A program made the translations under genes and the position numbers. The notes under the pieces were generated by a model. The model was given only the letters and a program-made list of their open reading frames with translations. It was not told the origin of the DNA and did not search any database. From Rhabditoides inermis (taxonomy: Eukaryota; Nematoda; Chromadorea; Rhabditida; Rhabditidae), in NCBI GenBank assembly GCA_963966185.1, contig CAWZYM010000380.1, positions 411,001 through 475,000 on the forward strand: 64,000 bases of DNA. Reading direction: 5' to 3'. Each line of letters begins with the position of its first letter. Position 1 is the stretch's first letter. Below, piece by piece: positions 56,516 through 64,000 of the stretch.

Positions 56516-56591
56516 CACTCTCTCTCTCTCTCTCTCCCTCTCTCTCTCCATCTCTCTCCATCTCTCTCCATCTCTCTCCATCTCTCCCCCC

Positions 56592-56632
<41 letters not shown>

Positions 56633-57501
56633 CTCTCGCTCGCTCCACATCCTGACAATGCGTCCTTCCTTCCTGAATTTCCGGCAGGGTGTCGAATAGT
56701 CTAATTGCGCAGTGGTGAGTGAGAGTGTCGCGAGAATCTGTTGCACCTGCCTTCTGTCCTAATGAGCTGCGCGAATTTCGCGCAATAATAATCATTACGC
56801 TCGACAAATATGGGAGTGTGAATAGAGAGGCGGACGTCCGGATTAACATGCCCTCGGGCAATTTGGCGTATTTACCCCGTGCTACTGATAATTGAGAGGT
56901 GTTGGGGGATAATGAGAGGATTACACAATGGTTGGATAAACAGGAGGGGAGAGGTTATGGGGCAGCTGACGATTTCGAACCATCGCTGGAATCCCGAGAT
57001 GCTGTCTTGAGCAATTTGAATAATTCAATACCCATTGTCCGCAGCTAACTGTTATGCCATTCAGAGATCGTAAATTGAGAAGGGCTGAACGATTCCGCGA
57101 ATCCTAAACGATTCGCTTTGAGTCAGCCGCCGCCCGCCGGGGCTCAACAGGTTAATGAATCGCTAATGCGCACTAATCCAGCGTTCAAGGGGGCGATGAT
57201 AGGGTCATTATCCGGCTATCACTCGCGCGCTTTCATCACACCGCCGCTGAGTGTGACAAATTGCGCAACCGACTCTACAGGACCGGAATACTGGAGTACG
57301 GTGCTTGAGTGTTGAGTATGGGTCAGTGGCGGCGGCGGCGCGCTTTGTGTTGCGCAATGATACGGTATGGTGAGAGAGTGGAAGGGGGGAAGGGAGTGTT
57401 TGATAATCTAATGAGCAGAGACAAAGAGATCAAAGGACCGCGATGTGCGCTGTGCGGTGAAGTTTACGGTGCGTTAGCGCATTATGGCTTTTTTTGGTGG
57501 G

Positions 57502-57552
<51 letters not shown>

Positions 57553-57758
57553 CTCTCTCTCAGTTGGGTCATGTCATAAGGTATGGTGATTCTAGCCACG
57601 CGAGTGACAGGCGCGGTCTTTGAAGATGAGGAAAAAAAAGTCAATTCGACACGATTTCTCGCCTCATTGACAATTGAGGACTACGTTGTCAATGCTGTCA
57701 TCGTTTAGATTATTGTGTTATGAAACGCAATGGGTATTGAAGCGTGAAGCGTTGAAGT
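55925..57758. other. egl-1: Gene-poor sequence upstream of egl-1
   Basis: Contains a 42-bp palindrome (56194-56235), a POU-like TATGCAAAT (56301), a compound CT tract (56486-56640) and (CT)n at 57505-57549. A 159-codon plus frame at 55924 begins with TTG and has no features I can support. Confidence 0.4.
56194..56235. repeat. 42-bp near-perfect palindrome
   Basis: GACTTGTACAAAAAAT is followed by a 10-bp centre and the exact complement ATTTTTTGTACAAGTC. Only one base pair at the centre fails to match. Confidence 0.9.
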
Positions 57759-57940
57759 TGCGGTCAGTCTCTTCGAAACACTCCCGAATGCCTCCGAAAC
57801 ACTTCGGAATTGCCTTTCGAATCGCCCCCAGAACACTCCCGAATTGCCTTCGGAATACTTCCGAACACTCCCGAACACTCCGGAATGCCTTGCTATGCCT
57901 TCGAAACACTCCCGAATGGCTTTCGAAGAGACTGACCGCA
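57759..57940. repeat. Hairpin element with internal repeats
   Basis: Perfect 20-bp inverted repeats (TGCGGTCAGTCTCTTCGAAA at 57759-57778 and its complement at 57921-57940) enclose about eight degenerate copies of AACACTCCCGAATGCCT-like units. This is likely a small MITE or a decayed satellite bounded by inverted ends. Confidence 0.7.
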
Positions 57941-58486
57941 CCTTGAATGGTTTCCAAAAACAATACATATTCGAACGATTTGAAACGTATCACCTCTCTG
58001 TAAGCGTATCAACCCGTCAATTACCGCATAAGGTTTCCTTGTTTACGCCACTGGATTGCAGCAATTATACGGAATTAGCGCGCCGTCTTTGGTAAGACGA
58101 TCCAGGCATGGGTGCATCCCCTAGGGGCATCCGCGGGCGGCGACATCAAAGAGAGAGAAGCGCCAGCCGGCGGCGTCTCACATCTCACACGGCTACTGTA
58201 GCAATAGCGATTGAATGGACAATGTTTGCACAAACACGGAGCGGAAGAGATGAAGGGTGGTAAGACAATACGGTATATACAAGACACAGTTGCGAGACGA
58301 GAAAGGGATTTGTTTACATAAGACAGGAAGTTCTCTCTCCCCCGGGCCGCTGCTTCCCGTTAGGCCCTTGCCCACCCCTACGCCGACGGGTCGACGCCGG
58401 CGCGTTCGCGGTATGTGTTATTTTTCAATTATACAAGTCAGAGTCGCGCCTACGGCGCTCCTCCTCCTGGTTATAGTAGACGGGGC
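57941..58486. other. Unassigned sequence
   Basis: No gene or strong structure is seen. Confidence 0.4.
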
Positions 58487-58490
58487 TTAA

Positions 58491-58758
58491 AGAAGAACTC
58501 CGGGGAAAGAGTCACCGGCCCAAAACATTAGCGCGCCCGGAACCAGATTTTGGCGGGAAACCGCGAGTACGGCAGCGGTGGGCAGCGGAGTGAGGCTCCG
58601 CCCTCGACCAATTAGGCTATTTGGACAAAGGAATCGTGATAAATAATTCAAAAACGTAACTTTTTGAAACCTCTCATAATTTTCATTGCCAGAATCGTAT
58701 TCCTAAGTATCATTTTGCCCCTATTGACCGGCATTCTTATTTTCCCCGGAGTTCTTCT
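58491..58758. mobile_element. Second TTAA-flanked MITE, 268 bp
   Basis: TTAA at 58487-58490 and 58759-58762 flanks perfect 18-bp terminal inverted repeats AGAAGAACTCCGGGGAAA. Unlike the element at 5429, the interior is not palindromic: it is GC-rich on the left and AT-rich on the right. It has no ORF, and its termini are unrelated to the first TTAA element. Confidence 0.8.
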
Positions 58759-59295
58759 TTAAAGGAGAGGAGTACGCAATGAAAAAATGAAATGACCAGC
58801 TGATGTCTCACGTCAAAACAATTTCTACAAAAGTCTCTAGGTCCAAGGCGAGACCAAGCTTGTATCTAAGTTTCCATGGGAAACACGTGCCAAGTTTGTA
58901 CCTCACCGCGAAGGAAGCGCCGATTGCCTGATTTTCCAGATGCTATTTCCTTTTATATTACATTTACATTAATAAGTAGAATTTTTCATTTTGTTTCAAT
59001 TTATTCACCATATCAACATTAATTATGTCAACTTCGTGTTATTATTCCGTACACCTCTTCTTTAAAAACTTAAAGGGAGTGTACCCTCTGGTTTTTGAAC
59101 TTGAGTTAGCACCGGAATGTGAAAATATGGCAAAAATGAAGCATTTTCGTCAATTGGACCTCATGCCGGAAACGCCGGGAAGTTTGAGAAACCATCAACG
59201 ACCGTGCTCGTTTGCATCCCACATTGCTTGGGGCGGAGTCTGGTCGAAACGCGACTCGGAGTCGTTTCCCGTTCCTCATGGAAACGTTACCCTGA

Positions 59296-59352
59296 TAGTG
59301 TAGTGGGCATCACAAGTGTGGGCATCACAAGTTAGTGACCGGGGTTCGAATC
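59296..59352 (+). other. tRNA-derived fragment (A and B boxes)
   Basis: TAGTGTAGTGG (59296-59306) fits a pol III A box and GGTTCGAATC (59343-59352) a B box, at near-normal spacing. A 13-base segment (GTGGGCATCACAA) is duplicated in the middle, and the T-stem does not pair properly. It is more likely a tRNA pseudogene or SINE head than a working tRNA. Confidence 0.35.
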
Positions 59353-59471
59353 GAAAGTTGTCTAGTGTGTGTCTTGGTGCAGTTGTGATCTGCGGCGAAC
59401 AGTCGCCTCGGCAACGTCTGGTCCAGCCAGGTGCCGCGTCGGTGAGAGGCAAGAGAGAGAGAAGTAGAGAA

Positions 59472-59506
<35 letters not shown>

Positions 59507-59805
59507 GAGTAAAAAAGAGGATTTTCTACACCTTTGTGATTTCTATACCTTTGTATCAATATTCATTAGTTGTAGTTTATAGTTTGTTACCTTGTTATGT
59601 ATGTTCCTGATATATGTGTTGTGTTGTCTCTTAAGATAGCAATATTGATGATATAAATTTGATAAGATAATCGTTTCGTAATTTATTATTTGCGCTAGTT
59701 TATCTATACCATGATCAATATCGTTTTTAAAAGATTATAATTATTCTAGGAAGTACAACACCGATATGAATTTTTGTAAAATTGTGATCTCTTAATCCTG
59801 TGTTT

Positions 59806-59950
59806 TACAGCAAGTGTCGCATTGCTTTCCTGTATTTTACAGCAAGTGTCGTATTTGAATCGTGTTCGAACTTCACAGCAAGTGACCCCGACTTTGCTGT
59901 GATTTACAGCAAGTGTCGCATAGTAGTTCGTGTAATTCACAGGAAGTGCC
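59806..59950. repeat. Degenerate tandem repeat, about 33-bp period
   Basis: Five copies of ACAG(C/G)AAGTG start at 59807, 59839, 59875, 59906 and 59939, with TTTTAC upstream and TGTCGCA downstream in the better copies. Confidence 0.75.
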
Positions 59951-60635
59951 GGGAGGGGAGAGTACAAGATTTGCGAGTGAAGACGAATGAAAATAAGAAG
60001 AGAATGCGAAGCCAGTTATCAGAAGATATACACGACATCGGACATCAGTGTGGATACGGTATATTCAATATTCCTCGCCCAAATTGCTAATGACAGCTGA
60101 ATAGCGCAGAATAGCAAATGATGCGCTCACGTTTTTTGCGCCACCTTTTTCAAGGTGCCGCTATGGTATGCAAATTAGGATGTCTGCGAAACACGTTTAA
60201 AACGTCCTTGTCACCCTGTCAGAATGTCACTTTTGATGCGCAGGGCTCAATGGACGTTTTTTTCCATGTTTCTCGCTCATTGACGTATGTCGGGTTTGTG
60301 GCCAATGAGTGAAAGTGTTGATCTGTCACAATACCGTATTTACTTGCTGGCATATTGTTCGAAGACTGTCGTTTATGAGCAATTATCGGGTCAACGAGCA
60401 TCCAAGGGACAAGAAGAGGGCAGTACATGGTGTCAAATGACAACTATTGTGCAGACAGTGGGGTGAGATTTACGAGGATGCGCTAATATTGTGCAAGGCT
60501 GGGTGAGAAGGGTGAGGGAAACAAGAAATTGGTGAGAACCAAATACAAGTTTGAATATGATATCAGAACGCAGTTCAGTAGTTCGTTATTCAATAGTTGT
60601 TATAATGTTGTTTTCTGGTCATGCTATTCTGACGA

Positions 60636-60683
<48 letters not shown>

Positions 60684-61820
60684 AAGGAAGCCAGAGAAGA
60701 TGCCATGTATCCATAGACATTCCCTTCCTGAAGACACCTGTTATCCCGCATTCGAATCCCGACAGCCAATTGACGAGCTCGATTAGCACACACGAAAACA
60801 CATGTGCGCACGCTGATCCGTCTGCGCTCTCTCTACCCTGCACGCTCTCTCATCTTGTCTAGCCTGTTCCGTGTCTGTGCTCACTCACTATATCACTCCA
60901 ATAATCCATCAAATCGCATCTAATTTACAGCCAAGGAGGTGATTATAGATGGTTGATTGGCGTGATTGATTTTTTTGGGGCGCGCGAGATGGGATAGAGG
61001 GACCGAGAAAAGCATAAACACAACATCGTAACATAACAAAAGATTGTATTGTGGAAACAAATTCACATATTTTTTTTTCAAATGTCGCGCAGACACATCC
61101 TCATTAGCCTAAACACGTTAGAGTGTCGAGAGTCGAGAGTCGGGTCTCGAGTGAAAGAAAGGGTCTGCACTAATTCGATCCCTCGAGAGTCGTATCATAT
61201 CACATTAGCCAAATGGATTTTGTGAATTTGTGGACGCTGAAACATGAAAAGGACATATATCAACAAATTAGAGAAATGTCTGAGACCACTGACGCTGTTT
61301 GAGATTTGCTTTGACATTTTTTTTTTTTACAAAATTGAACAATACATAATTATAAACAACAAATACAGTACTCTCCAACACTCAACATCATATGAAAACG
61401 AAGGTAGAGGGGATCATATGATATGAAAACAATAAAACCCTTGTTTAAAGTTCTTATATAAATATGCAAGATCATGCGAATGCGGTTACGATTGTTTCGA
61501 TATTGTACTTCTTGTCATAAACACATGACACAACGTCACGAAAATCTGGTAATCAATAAAAAATTCGAAAGCACGAAAAAGTGAACAACGATCAATTACG
61601 GCTTCTTCTCCCAGTAGAGCATCGAGAAAAAAACGGAGGTAGAAGATTGACAGAAGAAGAATTTTTTCGAGAAGAGGAGATGAACAAGGGCTTTTTGAGA
61701 TATATTCGGAGGGAGGGTGGGAGGAGCGATTTCATGAGGGCGACACGCGTCCGGTCCGCACACTCCCCGTCCGACCCACCATAAATACAGTAGGAAGCTT
61801 CCCGTACCGAATGGCACATT
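59951..61820. other. Unassigned sequence
   Basis: No supportable gene. (GA)n at 60638-60682. A 67-codon plus frame at 61581 overlaps the weak minus-strand candidate and is not called. Confidence 0.4.
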
Positions 61821-62500
61821 TCAGATCTGACAGAAGACCGCGACTGGAATGTTGTGTACTTCAAAAAAAAATCGAGTTCACGTTAAGTGAAAACAAACAA
61901 ACAAAATATTTATGATCAACTGTACATCGAATACACCAACCTGCAAAAGACGAGGAGGAAGGGCTGGCCGAAACAGAGACATTCACTCGCCTGAAATAAT
62001 TTTCTATTTCTTTTTACTTAGTTATTCTTATCAGTCAGATGAGTAAATTTTATGTTTACTACATGAACGAACAGTTGTGAACTGCTGTGTTCTAACAAAG
62101 TTCAGCTACATAGCTATGTATAATGTCATGATAAGACGCACGATTAAAAATGTAAAGTAAGTACTATTTAAGAAGACAATAAATAGCTAACCCACTTTAG
62201 TAAGATCTACATATTACCACAGTAAGAACTATTGTCACAATGCAACATCTACGTAAAGTAGGTCTACTAAGTTACAGCTGGGTACCAAGTACACAGCTAA
62301 GTTCAAAACTGCCACAGCAATGAAACACGAGAGCACCAGAGCTATAACGTGGTACTTGCAAGAAGGTCCAAGAACTACTATATCGCTACTAGAAGTACTT
62401 ATAGGTGATAACTGTAACCCACAACAGGAACGAGCATCGCAGTCCAGTTGTTGAATTCTGTTTCAGTGGATCCGTAGGTTGTGTATAAGTAGCGAGACAG
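61821..62500 (-). CDS. Possible 3' end of a minus-strand gene (weak)
   Basis: Three segments are phase-compatible on the minus strand: 62500-62399 (after ATTTCAG), 61990-61941 (between ATTTCAG and GTTGGT) and 61843-61821 (after TTCCAG, ends TGA). The deduced pieces include TQPTDPLKQNSTTGL and VNVSVSASPSSSSFA. The first segment is open in two frames, its donor GTACTT is weak, and no upstream exons or domain were found. Confidence 0.22.
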
Positions 62501-62942
62501 CTGAAATGTTAACGATTTTATTATTTTTTCGGTTATTAGTCTTCAGTTGACTCCGAAAATCGGTCCGATCAAGTACTTTTCGGGATCGCACAACGTCTTT
62601 TCTTATATAATTATAGACGAGTGTTTTTTGCGTATTCATTGACTTTTTCCTTAGGATCTAGGCAATGTAAATACATCTATCAAATATCAACTTTTCTGCA
62701 ATTTTGAGTGATCTCAATGAACAGGTAATTGAAGCTTGTAATCATATACATAATTGCTGTAGTACTAATGATATAACGAGTATAACGGTGATAAGAAAGT
62801 AGAAAGACTATTGGTCAAAAGCTTGGCACAAAGTACAGTTTACGAGGTAGATATCGAAAGTTCTATTAAGAAATTTTGAGCAATCGAAGTGGGAGTGAGA
62901 AAGTGCATTCCCTGCGCGTCTCACACGTTGGTGCGGCTGGGG

Positions 62943-62949
62943 TATATAA
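62943..62949 (+). promoter_or_regulatory. Orphan TATA-box core promoter
   Basis: GGGGTATATAAGCGG sits in GC-rich flanks with a plausible start site 25-30 bases downstream (around 62973). No coding exon follows within the window, so the transcript, if any, is non-coding or extends past the (ATT)n tract. Confidence 0.35.
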
Positions 62950-63220
62950 GCGGCGCCTGAGCGTCACTTACAGACGGACGATCGGACAGGCCGTTTTCTA
63001 TATATCAGGATCAGGATAAGCAGTCATTTTGCACAAGAAATAGCGATGTTAGAAAAAGCGGCATGTGTGTGATGATGTAGTGAAAGAAGAGAAGTTTGTA
63101 TCGGCGAATGATTCGCACGCACTGCGAGCAAGCGAGTGATACACACGTTAAAGGAACAAGGGCGTTTAGCAGACACCCCCACTCGCGAGAATTCTTCATT
63201 TTATATTCATCAAAACACGT

Positions 63221-63292
63221 TGTCTATGGCAGGATCCTAACCCGCATAGTGACGCCTCTGAAACGTGAACACAACCACTGCGCTACGCTTGT
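63221..63292 (-). pseudogene. Degenerate tRNA-like sequence (tRNA pseudogene or SINE head)
   Basis: On the minus strand, TAGCGCAGTGG is a good A box. A D-arm with a 7-base loop, an anticodon arm with four pairs and loop TTCAGAG, and a perfect 5-bp T-stem (GCGGG/CCTGC) follow. The T-loop TTAGGAT is off-consensus and the acceptor stem does not pair, so a functional tRNA is unlikely. Translation gives the VAQW...VRILP pattern typical of tRNA-derived repeats. Confidence 0.5.
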
Positions 63293-63531
63293 TGAATGCT
63301 TTGACAGCTCATTCGAGACAGGCAAAGTTTTGGCGGGAATTTGAAAGTGCAAAACCCCCCGCTGTTTTGGCACGTACAAACACAACGTACGTACAACAAC
63401 GTACGTTGGCACGTACGTTGTACGTGGTTATCGGAGTTTCGCATTTCTTTCACTATTTCCGCGATCGATTTGTAAACATATGAGTGAGGGATTGTTAAAT
63501 TACCCCCGGAATGCGCCCCTGTGCCTTTAAC
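63293..63531. other. Unassigned sequence with clustered ACGTACGT palindromes
   Basis: Between 63370 and 63427 GTACGT/ACGTAC occurs repeatedly and can fold on itself. No gene is seen. Confidence 0.5.

Positions 63532-64000
<469 letters not shown>

Overview
The window looks like nuclear DNA of a free-living nematode, and I lean towards a diplogastrid (Pristionchus-like) worm. The reasons are small exons, GT-AG introns mostly ending in TTTCAG-like acceptors, abundant (GA)n/(CT)n microsatellites, a reticulon gene with many first exons, a BH3-only protein whose core MCDDFDA is typical of nematode EGL-1, and a NeSL-type non-LTR retrotransposon. The species assignment is inference. All gene models were built by hand from frames and splice phases and have no transcript support.

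Layout. 1-9.8 kb is mostly accessory: a 30-bp minisatellite with about 51 almost identical copies (436-1975), a 1.4-kb foldback element (2691-4115), a TTAA-flanked palindromic MITE (5429-5651) and the 3' end of an unrecognised minus-strand gene (5835-6224). 9.8-28.3 kb is one reticulon gene (ret-1). It has at least seven candidate first exons and up to 24 coding exons (694 codons) in the longest model, and all isoforms converge on the same C-terminal reticulon homology domain ending in KKEQ. A two-PDZ-domain gene lies on the opposite strand inside one of its introns (18474-19536), beside a perfect 105-bp inverted repeat. 28.3-34.8 kb holds simple repeats and no gene I can support. A small three-exon gene (54 codons) sits at 34.8-35.5 kb.

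A nearly intact NeSL-like retrotransposon (about 36.4-42.7 kb, plus strand) encodes a 33-bp proline-rich repeat array, a C2H2 finger, an Ulp1-like cysteine protease, a reverse transcriptase and a restriction-like endonuclease. One frameshift just before the FADD catalytic box splits it into two ORFs. 45.9-49.8 kb carries a gene for a small single-pass membrane protein with two alternative first exons. 54.7-55.6 kb (minus) is an egl-1-like BH3-only cell-death activator with a compact TATA/CCAAT/GC-box promoter.

The stretch 1.3-2.4 kb downstream of the egl-1-like gene contains seven CAGGTG/CACCTG motifs in 1.05 kb, mostly in the Snail-type form ACAGGTG. In C. elegans, egl-1 is controlled in the NSM lineage by Snail (CES-1) and HLH-2/HLH-3 through such sites downstream of the gene, so this is my best candidate for a conserved regulatory system. 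The remainder (55.8-64 kb) is gene-poor and rich in MITEs, palindromes and tRNA-derived fragments, and it ends in about 470 bp of (ATT)n.
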